Shown one piece after another: positions 1-9,525 of a stretch of DNA of 64,000 nt. This DNA is from Rubinisphaera margarita. GTDB taxonomy: Bacteria > Planctomycetota > Planctomycetia > Planctomycetales > Planctomycetaceae. The DNA is taken from positions 868,001 through 932,000 of the forward strand of contig NZ_JAKFGB010000012.1 of NCBI RefSeq assembly GCF_022267515.1, given 5' to 3'. Made by a program: the position numbers and the translations under genes. Below the pieces are notes generated by a model. It made no database searches and was not told where the DNA came from. It saw only the letters and a list, made by a program, of their open reading frames with translations. Position 1 is the first letter of the stretch, and every line of letters starts with the position of its first letter.

Positions 1-2148
1 GATTCCAATCTCACCAATCCCCTTCGCTCCGACCGGCGAGGCGTTGAAGTCGGGTTCGTCGATCCACATGATCTCCATATCGGGGATGTCGGCGTTCACA
101 GGAACGTGATACTCGGCGATATTGTCGTTCGCGATTCTCCCGAGCCGATGGTCCCAGACCGTCTTTTCATGAAGTGCATGCCCAACGCCCATGATCATTC
201 CGCCCAGAAACTGACTCCGCCCTGTTTTGGCATTCAGAATGGTGCCACAGGCGAAACAGCCGAGCATCCGCCGAACGCGGACGAGCCCCAGCTCTTCATC
301 AACAGCGACTTCCACGAACTGGGCTCCGTAGGAATGGTTCGACGTTTTGGAATCCTTTGCAGCTTTGAACTGCCCGACAGCGGCGATTTCGTCTTTGAAC
401 TTGCCGGACAGTAACTCCTCGAGTGGCCACGACTGGGACGCGACAGAGACCATTCCCTCTTTGAAGGAGACGTCCTCAACGCGAGCCTGTGCCAGCGAGC
501 TGTCGGACGGTGCCAGTTCGATCAGCTTCTTCCTTAAGGCATCGACTGCGGCTCGGACTGCTCCCCCCACACTGGCGGCGGTGGCGCTGCCGCCAGAAAT
601 CCCGCCGGGCGGAAGAGACGTGTCGCCAAGATTCATGCTGACGCGGCTGGCCGAGATCCTCAGCTGTGACGCCAGCAGCTGGCATTGAGTAGTGACCGTT
701 CCCGTGCCGAGTTCCTGGGAGCAGCAGTCGATGTGAGCGGTCCCACCAGCTCGAAGTGTGACGCGCGCCTGAGTCGGAAAGAACATCGCCGGATAGGTTG
801 CCGAGGCGACGCCCGTCCCGATCAGCCAGTCTCCGTCCCGCTGACTACGCGGCTCCCTCGGACGCTCGTTCCAGCCAAATGCTTCGGCTCCCTTCTGGAG
901 ACATTCCACCAGATGCCGCCCACTGAATGGCTTGTCTTCATAGAGACTTTTCTCCGGTTCATTTCGAACGCGAAGTACAATCGGATCGATGCCAAGTTCT
1001 GAGGCGAGTTCATCGATCGCCGCTTCCAGCGCGAACATGCCGGGCGTTTCCGCCGGAGCCCGCATGAATGTCGGCGACTGCGTATGAATTCGCGACTGAG
1101 TCTGTGCGAGCCGCAGCGATTCGGTCTGATACATCATGCGAGTCGCCATCGTGAAGGCTTCGGCATAGGAATCCTTCTCCGACGTGGTCGCTACTCCTTC
1201 ATGAATAATCGCCTTGATCGTTCCATCGCGATTCGCCCCGAGAGCGACTCGCTGTTTCATCGGCGTCCGATGTCCGGTGCCGCCGAACAGTTGCTGGCGG
1301 GTCACGACGAGTTTGACCGGCGCCCCGGCAACTCTTGCACAAAAGCAGGCGAGCACGGAATGGGGCCACATCGAACCTTTCGAGCCGAATGCCCCGCCGA
1401 CCATCTCGCAGATTACGCGCACCTGCTCGGGTTGCAGACTGAACAGCTTCTCGTAAGTCTTCTGGCTAACCGACAGTGACTGCGTTGTTTCGAAGACCGT
1501 GAGATGTTCTTTCCCGCCTTCGTGACTCCAGTGAGCCAGTGCGGCGTGAGGTTCGATCGGATTGTGGTGGTTCATCGCCAGATCGAAATTGACATCAACC
1601 TTCACCTCCGCCAGATCGAAAGCCGAGACCGCATCGCCAATCTCGATGACAGGCGGAGCACCGAAGAGCGATTTCGGTCGTTCATCGGCGGGAGCTTCCT
1701 CGATCGAGGTAACGTGCTCCATTGGTTCGTATTCGATCTTCACCGCCAGAGCGGCATCGCGTGCGGCTTCGAACGTATCGGCCACAACAGCAGCGACAAA
1801 CTGCCCCGCATAGAAGACTTCCCGTTCGGCTGCAGGATAGACATGCGATGCCAGACACGATTCCTTCATCGCTTCGTTGAACGTGGGGATGCGTTTGAAC
1901 TCCGGAACATTGTCGGGCGTGATGACCACCCGAACGCCCGTCATCTTCTCCGCTGAACTCGTATCGATCGAACGAATCTTTCCGCGGGCGATCGTGCTCG
2001 GTACCGCGACGGCGTGCAGCAGACCGGGGAGATTTCTCTCCGCAGTAAAGGGGGCGGTACCAGTGACTTTCGCTCGCCCGCTCCGCCGTACGATCGGCTT
2101 GCCCACTGCTCCTTCAAGAGGGAGCTTTGAATAGGTGGTCGTTGCCAT
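1..2148 (-). CDS. Xanthine/aldehyde dehydrogenase molybdopterin-binding large subunit (partial, C-terminus off the left edge)
   Basis: Catalytic Mo-cofactor subunit of a three-subunit molybdenum hydroxylase that oxidises aldehydes or N-heterocycles with water. 716 codons are visible from an ATG at 2148 (starts MATTTYSKLPLEG) to the window edge. They include the family's substrate-channel segments, a GGAFGSKG motif typical of MoCo binding, and near the edge GAKGIGEIG, the GxGE motif that carries the catalytic glutamate. Only the last few dozen residues should be missing. It is third in an operon with the FAD (27-bp gap) and 2Fe-2S subunits. The PaoABC/YagTSR layout and the Tat signal on the small subunit suggest a periplasmic aldehyde oxidoreductase. 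The substrate cannot be told from sequence. Confidence 0.93.
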   Translation of the reverse strand, partial: MATTTYSKLPLEGAVGKPIVRRSGRAKVTGTAPFTAERNLPGLLHAVAVPSTIARGKIRSIDTSSAEKMTGVRVVITPDNVPEFKRIPTFNEAMKESCLASHVYPAAEREVFYAGQFVAAVVADTFEAARDAALAVKIEYEPMEHVTSIEEAPADERPKSLFGAPPVIEIGDAVSAFDLAEVKVDVNFDLAMNHHNPIEPHAALAHWSHEGGKEHLTVFETTQSLSVSQKTYEKLFSLQPEQVRVICEMVGGAFGSKGSMWPHSVLACFCARVAGAPVKLVVTRQQLFGGTGHRTPMKQRVALGANRDGTIKAIIHEGVATTSEKDSYAEAFTMATRMMYQTESLRLAQTQSRIHTQSPTFMRAPAETPGMFALEAAIDELASELGIDPIVLRVRNEPEKSLYEDKPFSGRHLVECLQKGAEAFGWNERPREPRSQRDGDWLIGTGVASATYPAMFFPTQARVTLRAGGTAHIDCCSQELGTGTVTTQCQLLASQLRISASRVSMNLGDTSLPPGGISGGSATAASVGGAVRAAVDALRKKLIELAPSDSSLAQARVEDVSFKEGMVSVASQSWPLEELLSGKFKDEIAAVGQFKAAKDSKTSNHSYGAQFVEVAVDEELGLVRVRRMLGCFACGTILNAKTGRSQFLGGMIMGVGHALHEKTVWDHRLGRIANDNIAEYHVPVNADIPDMEIMWIDEPDFNASPVGAKGIGEIGI

Positions 2149-2175
2149 GATTGATCCTGTTTCCTAGTGGCGAGT

Positions 2176-3237
2176 TCAGGACTGGTTGACTGCCCGTCCG
2201 TGTTGCATGGCCCAGATCTCGGCATCGGTATAGGGGCCGACATCACGCAGACGCCGCAGGCTGCGGACGAGGCTCCGTTCAGCGAGACGAACGCGGTATT
2301 CATTGCCCGGTGGAGGGGCCGCTTCTGCCAGAGCCGTCTGAGCGGCCTTTTCAAAGTTCTCGTCAGTTGCCGGCTCGCCTTCAAGCGCCAGCACAGCGGC
2401 GCTGCTGTACCAGGGAATCGACCCCAATCCGCCGAAGGCGACATGCGCATGTCGGATCGTGGCAGACGCACCCTCCCCTTCCAACTCGAGCCCGGCGGCG
2501 ACGCTTGCCAGAGCAAACGCATAACTGCTGCGCTCGCGGACCTTGAAGTACAAACTCTGCTTCAGCGCCGGGGTAACCGGAAGGGAGATGGCCGCAATCA
2601 GTTCGCCCGGCTTCAGGTCGACGCTGTACTGGATCTCTTTCTCGCTGGGCTTCCGGTAGAAGTCGCGGGCCTTCACGGTGCGAGTGTTGTCCGGTCCCTG
2701 CAAATGCACCGTGCCATCGAAGGCGACCACGGTGTTGGCAAAGTCGCCGGGATAGGTTCCGACGACACGCCCGTTGTTGCCGAGGACCGCTGCCGACGAA
2801 AGATCGACTCGGTGCCAGAACTTTTCTTCGGTTTCCGCTTCGAACGATTGCTCCGGCGGGGCCATATCGGGATGTCGAAAGTAGGTTGATCTTGTGCGCT
2901 GCAGCAGGTTTCCGCCGATGGTCGCCATGTTGCGAATCTGCGGAGAGGCAGCGGTAATTAACGACTGACGGATCACTGGAAAGGCGTCCCGAATCGCTTC
3001 ATGATCGGCGAGCTTCGCCATCGTGCAGCCCGCTTCGATCGTCAGGGTGTCCCGCTCCAGGCGGACCTCTTTCCCAAGGACTGGAGCGATCGAAACAACC
3101 CGGTTGGGCGTGAGAACATTCAGCTTCATCAGGTCGAGAAGTGTCGTGCCTCCCGCAAGCGCCATGTTCGACTTGTGATCGACTTCTCTGCTCGCCTCAG
3201 ACAACGTTTTCGGACTGGCGAACTCGAACGGGATCAT
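2176..3237 (-). CDS. FAD-binding medium subunit of the molybdenum hydroxylase
   Basis: Carries electrons from the 2Fe-2S subunit through FAD to the acceptor. 353 aa, normal length for the CO-dehydrogenase/xanthine dehydrogenase medium subunit. The N-terminal FAD_binding_5 region contains ALAGGTTLLDLMKLNV (residues about 27-42), the usual AGGTxLxxxMK flavin-binding loop, and a second pyrophosphate loop follows at ATIGGNLLQRTR. The C-terminal half is the CO_deh_flav_C domain. PaoB-type proteins also hold a 4Fe-4S cluster; a short Cys-poor insert here leaves that uncertain. It lies between the iron-sulfur and molybdopterin subunits with gaps of 29 and 27 bp, so the three are surely co-transcribed. 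Confidence 0.92.
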   Translation of the reverse strand: MIPFEFASPKTLSEASREVDHKSNMALAGGTTLLDLMKLNVLTPNRVVSIAPVLGKEVRLERDTLTIEAGCTMAKLADHEAIRDAFPVIRQSLITAASPQIRNMATIGGNLLQRTRSTYFRHPDMAPPEQSFEAETEEKFWHRVDLSSAAVLGNNGRVVGTYPGDFANTVVAFDGTVHLQGPDNTRTVKARDFYRKPSEKEIQYSVDLKPGELIAAISLPVTPALKQSLYFKVRERSSYAFALASVAAGLELEGEGASATIRHAHVAFGGLGSIPWYSSAAVLALEGEPATDENFEKAAQTALAEAAPPPGNEYRVRLAERSLVRSLRRLRDVGPYTDAEIWAMQHGRAVNQS

Positions 3238-3266
3238 AAAACTCTCCCCTGAATGCGTGAGTGATA

Positions 3267-3950
3267 TCAGCGTCCCTGTGAGGAGGCTTCGGCCAGTGAG
3301 AGTGCTTTGACCGTGGCCGCTGGATCGGACTCAGGCTCCGCTCCGGCGGTCTGTCGGACAGCCGCAAGGATGTTGGGATAGGCTGAACAGCGGCAGAGAT
3401 TTCCACTCATCCATTCCCGCGCCTCTTCGGCCGACTTGTCGGCATGTCCTTCTCCGATGCAGGCAATGCCCGACATGATCTGCCCAGGCGTGCAATATCC
3501 GCACTGGTAGGCGTCGCAGCGGAGAAAGGCTTCCTGAAGGGGATGCAATTGATCGTTCTGCGAGACGCCCTCGATCGTGGTAATCTCGGCTTCCTGAAGA
3601 GTGGCGGCGAGCGTCAGACAGGAGAGCACCCGGTCTCCGTTCACGTGAACGGTACAGGCTCCACAGGCACCATGGTCGCACCCCTTTTTCGTCCCGGTCA
3701 GCTGAAGATTCTCCCGCAGGAGATCGAGCAGTGTTGTGCGGGCATCGATTTCCCGAGTGAGTTCCCTGCCGTTGATTCGCAGAGTCAGCGTGAGAGGATG
3801 TTCGAGCACGTTTCTCTCCTGCGGAGTGTTCTCGTCGGCGGCGGTCGCATTTGTGGGCAGGCAGGATGCACCGGCGAGCGTCCCTACACCTTTGAGAAAT
3901 TGACGACGACCAAGCCCGGCGGAATTGTTGCTGTCTGCGTGATGATTCAT
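3267..3950 (-). CDS. 2Fe-2S small subunit of the molybdenum hydroxylase, Tat-exported
   Basis: Electron-transfer subunit with two 2Fe-2S clusters: a plant-ferredoxin type N-terminal cluster (CDHGACGAC...C) and the CGYC...CRC helical cluster. I place the start at the ATG at 3950, preceded by a GAGG ribosome site, rather than at an upstream ATG that would add 35 residues. From 3950 the protein (227 aa) begins with a twin-arginine signal, GRRQFLKGVGTLAGASC. As in E. coli PaoA/YagT, the small subunit probably carries the signal that exports the folded holoenzyme. First gene of the operon. Confidence 0.92.
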   Translation of the reverse strand: MNHHADSNNSAGLGRRQFLKGVGTLAGASCLPTNATAADENTPQERNVLEHPLTLTLRINGRELTREIDARTTLLDLLRENLQLTGTKKGCDHGACGACTVHVNGDRVLSCLTLAATLQEAEITTIEGVSQNDQLHPLQEAFLRCDAYQCGYCTPGQIMSGIACIGEGHADKSAEEAREWMSGNLCRCSAYPNILAAVRQTAGAEPESDPAATVKALSLAEASSQGR

Positions 3951-4194
3951 CCGAGACCTCGCTGTCTGCTGGAGTGGACCGCTTAACCATGTGTCGTCAC
4001 ATGACGGACTGTCCGCCCGAAATGCTTTGCGCTGAGACGGACGCAACGATTGCACTTCCGAGCGAGCTGCTCGAAGAGAAGAGCGGCTCTCTCGATATTA
4101 AGCGAGCAATTGAGACAGGAAAGACCAGTTTGGCGAGAATTCCGCGAAGACGACCAGTTGGTGCGCGAGCGGGAGCTGCGAACTGGTGAGGCCG

Positions 4195-5088
4195 TTATTG
4201 TCCCGTCTGCTTCACGCGTGACGTGATCTCGTTGTACAACGACTCCGGAAGCGGGCCTTTTTCGACGGCCTGCTGATTCTCAGCGAGGTGTGCCGGGTTG
4301 CAGGTTCCGACAATGGTCGTATCGCAATGCGGATGCGAAATGGTATAGCGCAGAATCAGTTCGGCTCGATTCATTCCCTCCGTCAGGAGTTCGTCGAGTC
4401 CAGCTGTATTCCAAATCGCATTGAGCTTGTCTCGCTGGATCTCGGCGTCGGGGCCTCCGTGGGCAATGCCTCCTCGAATAATGATCCCCGCCCCGGTCGC
4501 GGCAGCCTGGGTAATCAGATCGTGATGAGCCCGGTTCAGACACGAGTAGGGAATCTGGAATGTGTCGAAGACGTCGAGTTCGATCAGCGCCGGCAGCTCC
4601 GGGAGAGAAGTCGAGACGCCGAAGAAGCGGATTCTCCCCTGTTGCTGGAAGTCTCTGAGCAGATCGACCAGCCCTGCCTCGACCAGCGTGTGGGCGTCGC
4701 CGCCGTGAAACTGCATGAGATCGATATGGTCCGTCTGCAGGTTACGCAGGCTCTGCTCAAGGTTGTTCTTGATCACCTCAGCCGTCCACGTGTGACGGAT
4801 CTCAAGTTGGTCGTCGTGCTGAACGGGATCGCAGCCACATTTGGTCGCCAGGTAGAATTCGTCGCGACGTTTGCTTAGTGCCCGTCCGATCCGCTCCTCA
4901 GCGACCCCATAGTCGGGAGCGGTATCGATGAAATTGATCCCGGAGTCGAGCACTTCATTCAGAAACCGATCGGCTTCCGCATCGCTGACGACACGGACGC
5001 CCCACGTTCGTGGCCCGCGGAGTCCCATGCTCCCGTAGCCAAGCTGCGTCACCTGCAGTCCGGTTCGCCCCAGTGTGCGTTTACGCAT
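4195..5088 (-). CDS. Aldo/keto reductase
   Basis: NAD(P)H-dependent oxidoreductase with a TIM barrel, 297 aa, normal length. It starts MRKRTLGRTGLQVTQLGYGSMG, the typical AKR opening. The catalytic tetrad is visible: Asp and Tyr in FIDTAPDYG, Lys in ATKCG and His in MQFHGGD. The C-terminal IVGTCNPAHLAEN segment is the cofactor phosphate-binding loop. It is most like the short AKRs annotated as general sugar or aldehyde reductases; the substrate is unknown. It is probably transcribed with the sulfatase upstream (28-bp gap). Confidence 0.9.
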   Translation of the reverse strand: MRKRTLGRTGLQVTQLGYGSMGLRGPRTWGVRVVSDAEADRFLNEVLDSGINFIDTAPDYGVAEERIGRALSKRRDEFYLATKCGCDPVQHDDQLEIRHTWTAEVIKNNLEQSLRNLQTDHIDLMQFHGGDAHTLVEAGLVDLLRDFQQQGRIRFFGVSTSLPELPALIELDVFDTFQIPYSCLNRAHHDLITQAAATGAGIIIRGGIAHGGPDAEIQRDKLNAIWNTAGLDELLTEGMNRAELILRYTISHPHCDTTIVGTCNPAHLAENQQAVEKGPLPESLYNEITSRVKQTGQ

Positions 5089-5116
5089 TGTTCTGATCTC
5101 CTGGCTTCAGTATGGT

Positions 5117-6505
5117 CTACTCGCTCTGATTCTCCAGATGCCAATCGGGGCCGTCGGCCATAATGCTTGCGTTAATCTCCAGGAGTTTCTTCCTGAGCTT
5201 CTCAGTCAACTCTGGTCGACTGGCCGCCAGGTCCTGCTTCTGCTGAGGATCCTTCACGAGATCGTACAGTCGAAAGTTGGTGTAGCTGCCGCTTTTGATC
5301 TGAGGGATCCAGGCTTCCTCAAACATATTGCTGGTCGAAAGCTCATAGTTGGGATCAGCGACAAGCGAATAGTTGCCGTCTCGCATGGCGACAATCGGCC
5401 GGGACTTCTGCAGATGCCAGAACAGGGGCTGATGTCGAGTAAACGCTTTTTCGTTCCCTTTCAGGACGGGTGCCAGATCCGAGCCGTCGATCGCGCGATC
5501 ACCGGGAGCATCGATTTCCAGCAAGCCGCAGACCGTCGGAAGAATATCGACAATCCCGGCCGGGACATGGGAAACCCGATCCTGCCGAATGGTGCCAGGC
5601 CAGCTGAAGATCCCGGGCACGCGAATTCCGCCTTCCCAGTTCTGCCCTTTGCGACCTTTCAGATTGCCCGTGCGGTCCTGACGATAGGTGCCGTTATCCG
5701 ATGCGTAGATGATGAGCGTGTTCTCCGGTGAATCGACGGCGGCGAGCTTCTTCAGCAGTCGAGCGACCGCGCGGTCGGTGTTCTCGATGGTTCCTGAATA
5801 GATCGCGGCCTTGTCGTTGACCTTTCCGTACTGTTCGACGATTTCATCTGGCGCGGCGATGGGAGCGTGGGGTTCGTGGAACCAGACGTTCAGAAAGAAC
5901 GGCTCTTCATCATCAGATCGGCTGTCGAGCCAATCGATCGCCTCGTCGACGACAAGCTGGCAGGAATAGCCTTCAAGCGGGCCCACGGCTTCGCCATTGC
6001 GAATGAAGTTGACCGGATTATGGTGGCTCGGCTCCGCGTTATTCCAGGTGGCGAACCAGTAGTCGAAGCCGTGAGCATCTGGTGTCGGTTTGTCTTTCCC
6101 GTGGCCCGGCAAACCAAGGTGCCATTTGCCAACATGAGCGGTGGCGTAACCCTGTTCTTTCAGAATCTCTGCCAGAGTGATCTCCCGTTCGAGCAGATGC
6201 GACTGCTGACTCGGATCGTGAATCCAGCTGTACACCCCGGCTCGAATGTGATGTCGCCCTGTCAGCAGCGTTGCTCGAGATGGCGAACAGACGGCGCACC
6301 CCGAGTAGAAGTCGGTGAAGCGAACGCCACGAGCCGCCAGACTATCAAGTGTCGGCGTATCAACAGGACCGTCGTAGCAGCCGATGTCGCGGAACCCAAG
6401 ATCATCGGACAGCAGCATCACCACATTAGGCCGCTCCCCCGCAATAGCGAATGTTCCGGAGACGACGAGAAGAAGAGAAAAGGCGACTGTTCTCAGTGCC
6501 GGCAT
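5117..6505 (-). CDS. Secreted sulfatase (formylglycine-dependent)
   Basis: Hydrolyses sulfate esters, probably on algal or other sulfated glycans, a trait that is expanded in planctomycetes. 462 aa with an N-terminal signal peptide (about residues 1-22). The metal-binding LLSDDLG follows, then the activation motif CSPSR at residues 73-77, whose Cys is converted to formylglycine, and ATLLTGRH. Later motifs include HVGKWHLG and YASDNGTYR. An AAGGATC ribosome site lies upstream of the ATG. No anaerobic or aerobic sulfatase-maturing enzyme is in the window. The exact substrate is not predictable. Confidence 0.94.
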   Translation of the reverse strand: MPALRTVAFSLLLVVSGTFAIAGERPNVVMLLSDDLGFRDIGCYDGPVDTPTLDSLAARGVRFTDFYSGCAVCSPSRATLLTGRHHIRAGVYSWIHDPSQQSHLLEREITLAEILKEQGYATAHVGKWHLGLPGHGKDKPTPDAHGFDYWFATWNNAEPSHHNPVNFIRNGEAVGPLEGYSCQLVVDEAIDWLDSRSDDEEPFFLNVWFHEPHAPIAAPDEIVEQYGKVNDKAAIYSGTIENTDRAVARLLKKLAAVDSPENTLIIYASDNGTYRQDRTGNLKGRKGQNWEGGIRVPGIFSWPGTIRQDRVSHVPAGIVDILPTVCGLLEIDAPGDRAIDGSDLAPVLKGNEKAFTRHQPLFWHLQKSRPIVAMRDGNYSLVADPNYELSTSNMFEEAWIPQIKSGSYTNFRLYDLVKDPQQKQDLAASRPELTEKLRKKLLEINASIMADGPDWHLENQSE

Positions 6506-6546
6506 GATTCGATCCTTTATCTGGGGCGACAGAAGCCGCGAAGCTC

Positions 6547-8205
6547 TTATTGATTGTTCAACAGATTCAGCGAAGAAAGGAACTCGTCGCTCTGACGGAG
6601 GGTTTCATTCAGCAGAGCTTCGTCGAACATGAGATAGCCATGGCGGCCCCCTTCATGGACGACAAGCTCGCAGCGATTGCCCTGCTTTTTCATAGCTTCC
6701 GTGAACGCGACAGCTCCGGCGAATGGCGTCACCGTGTCTCCAGTTCCGTGGAAGAGGATCGTCGGTGGAACTTTGCCATCGACTTGGTGCGCCGGTGAGA
6801 CTTCCCGCCATCGAGAACCGATCCTGGCATTGCCATAGCCCGCTTCGGAGGTATCGATCACCGGAAACAATAGAACGAGAGCAGCTGGAACAGTCGATAT
6901 GTCTGAATCAGATGAGTCGGAGTAGAGAGCGGTCTCGGCGGCGAGGTGCCCTCCGGCAGATCCTCCGCTCACAATGATCTTGTTCGGATCGATATTGAAC
7001 ATCTCCGCATGAGACCGAACGAAGCGGACCGCGTCGTTCGTATCCGAGATGCAGTCGAATACGTTCACTCCTTTCTTCGCATTCAACAGACGATATTGAA
7101 CGCTGATTCCGACGAGTCCCTGATCGCGGTAATGGTCGGCGAATGGATACATTCGTCGCGGTTCTCCCCCGGTCCAGCCGCCCCCATGAATCACAATGAA
7201 ACATGGCCGCTGTTCGCCGTCCTGAAGATCGTCGGGATTGAGAACGTGCAGATAGAGTTCGCGATCGTCGACAGTCTTATAAACAACGCGGCTCGTTGGT
7301 TCGATCTGAGCGACCCGCTGATCGACGGGATCCTTGCGAGGCTTACGCGGAGTGCCATACGCAATGCCAGCAGCCGAGGCGATGAATTCGACGATCGGCG
7401 TCGGATCGTGAAGCCCGTGGGGGTGATGCTTCACACCTGGTTTGGTGATGAGCTGAATGTCTCCGCCGAGTTCCCGATACCGTTCGGCCAGAAGTCCCGT
7501 ATTCTCGTCCCAGGGGACGACCTCGTCGGCATCGCCATAGACGTGCAGCAGCGGAACGCCTGCCTCCGCCAGTGGTTTGAGGCGATCCACCGGATTGCCG
7601 CGGTAGGCGAGGGCTTCGGCTTCATTTGCGAAGCGGTATCGTTGCAGCACGAGCTTCCAGTCGCGTTCGCTGCCGGGCCCTTTCCCGCGTCCACCCGGCC
7701 AGCTCTTAAAGTCACAAACGGGAGCATCGCCGTAAATACAGGAAACCTTCTCGGGGTTTGCGGCGGCCCAGTTGTAGCAGTAAAGCCCGCCTCGGCTCAG
7801 ACCAACGAGCGCAACCTTCCTGGCCAGTCCGTAGGTGTCGGTCAACTCCTGATAACACTGATTCCAGTACTCAACGGCTTCGGGCGAGCCGAGCATGTCA
7901 GGAATTTTCATGTAGACACAGTGGAAGCCGAGTTTCAGCAGCTCGACATCCGGAGCCGGTTTGTGCCCGAAGAACTCGCCATGCCAAACCCAGGGACGAC
8001 CCTCGATCGGATTGTCCGGCGTGACGACGAGGACTGGTTTCCCGGCGATCTCGAACTCATGACTTGTGAAGCCGTGCCATTCTCCCATCGTGCCGGCGAA
8101 CGGTGCTGGAGTGGACTCGATGGCCAGCAAAGAACTTGGTCCGGCGAATGCGGGAAGCAAGAAGAATGTGATGGTGAGAAGGCGAATCATGGGAACGGGC
8201 GACAT
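6547..8205 (-). CDS. Exported tandem alpha/beta hydrolase (two esterase domains in one chain)
   Basis: 552 aa with a signal peptide (about residues 1-29) and two successive alpha/beta-hydrolase domains. The first (about 30-280) has the nucleophile elbow GLSRGG and a late HPHG histidine. The second (about 300-545) is BD-FAE/HSL-like, with the oxyanion motif HGGGW, nucleophile GGSAGG, an acid in HGTGDTVTP and a His in GGRHGYL. Both domains keep plausible catalytic triads. An AGAGG site precedes the ATG. With the downstream sulfatase it probably helps deacylate and desulfate polysaccharides, which is inference from context. Confidence 0.85.
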   Translation of the reverse strand: MSPVPMIRLLTITFFLLPAFAGPSSLLAIESTPAPFAGTMGEWHGFTSHEFEIAGKPVLVVTPDNPIEGRPWVWHGEFFGHKPAPDVELLKLGFHCVYMKIPDMLGSPEAVEYWNQCYQELTDTYGLARKVALVGLSRGGLYCYNWAAANPEKVSCIYGDAPVCDFKSWPGGRGKGPGSERDWKLVLQRYRFANEAEALAYRGNPVDRLKPLAEAGVPLLHVYGDADEVVPWDENTGLLAERYRELGGDIQLITKPGVKHHPHGLHDPTPIVEFIASAAGIAYGTPRKPRKDPVDQRVAQIEPTSRVVYKTVDDRELYLHVLNPDDLQDGEQRPCFIVIHGGGWTGGEPRRMYPFADHYRDQGLVGISVQYRLLNAKKGVNVFDCISDTNDAVRFVRSHAEMFNIDPNKIIVSGGSAGGHLAAETALYSDSSDSDISTVPAALVLLFPVIDTSEAGYGNARIGSRWREVSPAHQVDGKVPPTILFHGTGDTVTPFAGAVAFTEAMKKQGNRCELVVHEGGRHGYLMFDEALLNETLRQSDEFLSSLNLLNNQ

Positions 8206-8291
8206 GGAACCTCTTTCATCTCAGAACCGGAATCAGCAGTGGAAACGAGCGTAGTGAATTCTGTTGCCGTTGCCCACCACGAGACCGGTAT

Positions 8292-9485
8292 TCACTCCGG
8301 AGGAAGCTGGCCGGGGCGATGATCATCGTACTTTCGATGCAGCAAACTGCTGCCCCGTCCCAGAGACTCGCCGCCAAAGCGGGCCCGGATCTGATCGGCT
8401 GCCCGATCGAGTTCAGAGGTGGAGGGCTCGGACGCGAACAACTGGAGTTGAGCAGCCTTAGCGTCGTTGAATCCACTGACACCGATTCCGAGCAGACGCA
8501 CGGGAGGTCGATTTTCGGGGAGCCGACTCGAGAGGATTTCGCCCACGGCGTCCCAGAGAACCGCAGTCTGGTTGGTCGATTGTGGCATCGTGATGCTGCG
8601 GGTGATGGTGCGGAAATCAAAGAAGCGGACCTTGACTGTTACGGTGTGCCCTTTCCGGTCGGCACGTCGTAATCGCCGGGCGACCTGATCAGTCAGTTCC
8701 GCCGCCCTGGCCCGCAGTTGCGAGAGGTCGTGGACATCCTCAGAAAAGGTCGTCTCATGAGAGACCGATTTGGCTTCGCGATCCGGTACTACCTTCCGAT
8801 CATCGATTCCGCGAGCGAGTTCCCACAGATGCCGGCCGTGGTCGCCGAAGTATCGTTCGAGAACATCTTTGTCGAGACGTCTCAGGTCACCTACTGTTTT
8901 GACGCCGATCCGATCAAAGACTTTTTCGGTGACTCGTCCAACTCCCCAGATGCGTTTGACCGGAAGCGGATCGAGAAACCCCTGCACGGCATCACTCGGA
9001 ACAACTACGAGGCCGTTCGGCTTCTCAAGATCGCTGGCAAGCTTGGCGAGAAACTTGTTCGGAGCGACACCAACGGACGCCACGAGATTCAGGCTCCCGG
9101 CAATCTCCTGCCTGATGGACTGGGCGATCTCAACGGCCGATCCAAAGAGACGCTCACTCCCGGAGACATCCAGAAAGGCTTCATCGAGCGATAGTGGTTC
9201 CACGACTGGCGTATAGCGGAAGAAAATTGTACGAATCTGATGCGAGATCTCGGCGTAATAGCTGATCCGAGGCTTGAGGAAGACCGCTTGCGGGCAGAGG
9301 CGGATTGCCCGTGCGGCTGACATCGCGCTGTGGACGCCGTACTCTCGAGCGGCGTAGCTGGCCGCCGCGACAACCCCACGACCCTGCGGAGTTCCACCGA
9401 CGACGACCGGTTTGCCCTCCAGTTCCGGGTTGTCGCGGATCTCGACGGAGGCGTAGAACGCGTCCATGTCGACATGAAGAATCAT
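8292..9485 (-). CDS. dinB: DNA polymerase IV (translesion, Y family)
   Basis: Error-prone polymerase that extends past damaged or mispaired bases. 397 aa, normal length. The first catalytic motif is HVDMDAFYASVE, with Asp6 and Asp8, and the second is SLDEAFLDVS. The helix-hairpin-helix region WGVGRVTEKVF and the little-finger domain follow. It starts directly with the polymerase motif, so the start is well defined. It sits apart from the imuA-imuB-dnaE2 cassette 25 kb away. I see no operator like the one upstream of imuA. Confidence 0.95.
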   Translation of the reverse strand: MILHVDMDAFYASVEIRDNPELEGKPVVVGGTPQGRGVVAAASYAAREYGVHSAMSAARAIRLCPQAVFLKPRISYYAEISHQIRTIFFRYTPVVEPLSLDEAFLDVSGSERLFGSAVEIAQSIRQEIAGSLNLVASVGVAPNKFLAKLASDLEKPNGLVVVPSDAVQGFLDPLPVKRIWGVGRVTEKVFDRIGVKTVGDLRRLDKDVLERYFGDHGRHLWELARGIDDRKVVPDREAKSVSHETTFSEDVHDLSQLRARAAELTDQVARRLRRADRKGHTVTVKVRFFDFRTITRSITMPQSTNQTAVLWDAVGEILSSRLPENRPPVRLLGIGVSGFNDAKAAQLQLFASEPSTSELDRAADQIRARFGGESLGRGSSLLHRKYDDHRPGQLPPE

Positions 9486-9525
9486 CGATTCCCCGTCGAA
9501 TTCAGGTCCGAATGGCTCTTGCTGG

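Noticed and set aside
2167..2889. 240-codon plus-strand frame opposite the molybdenum hydroxylase FAD subunit
   Set aside because: Shadow of a gene with certain family identity.
6946..8322. 458-codon plus-strand open frame opposite the tandem hydrolase gene
   Set aside because: The minus strand has clear catalytic motifs over the same bases; the plus reading has no family pattern and is a by-product of high G+C codon bias.
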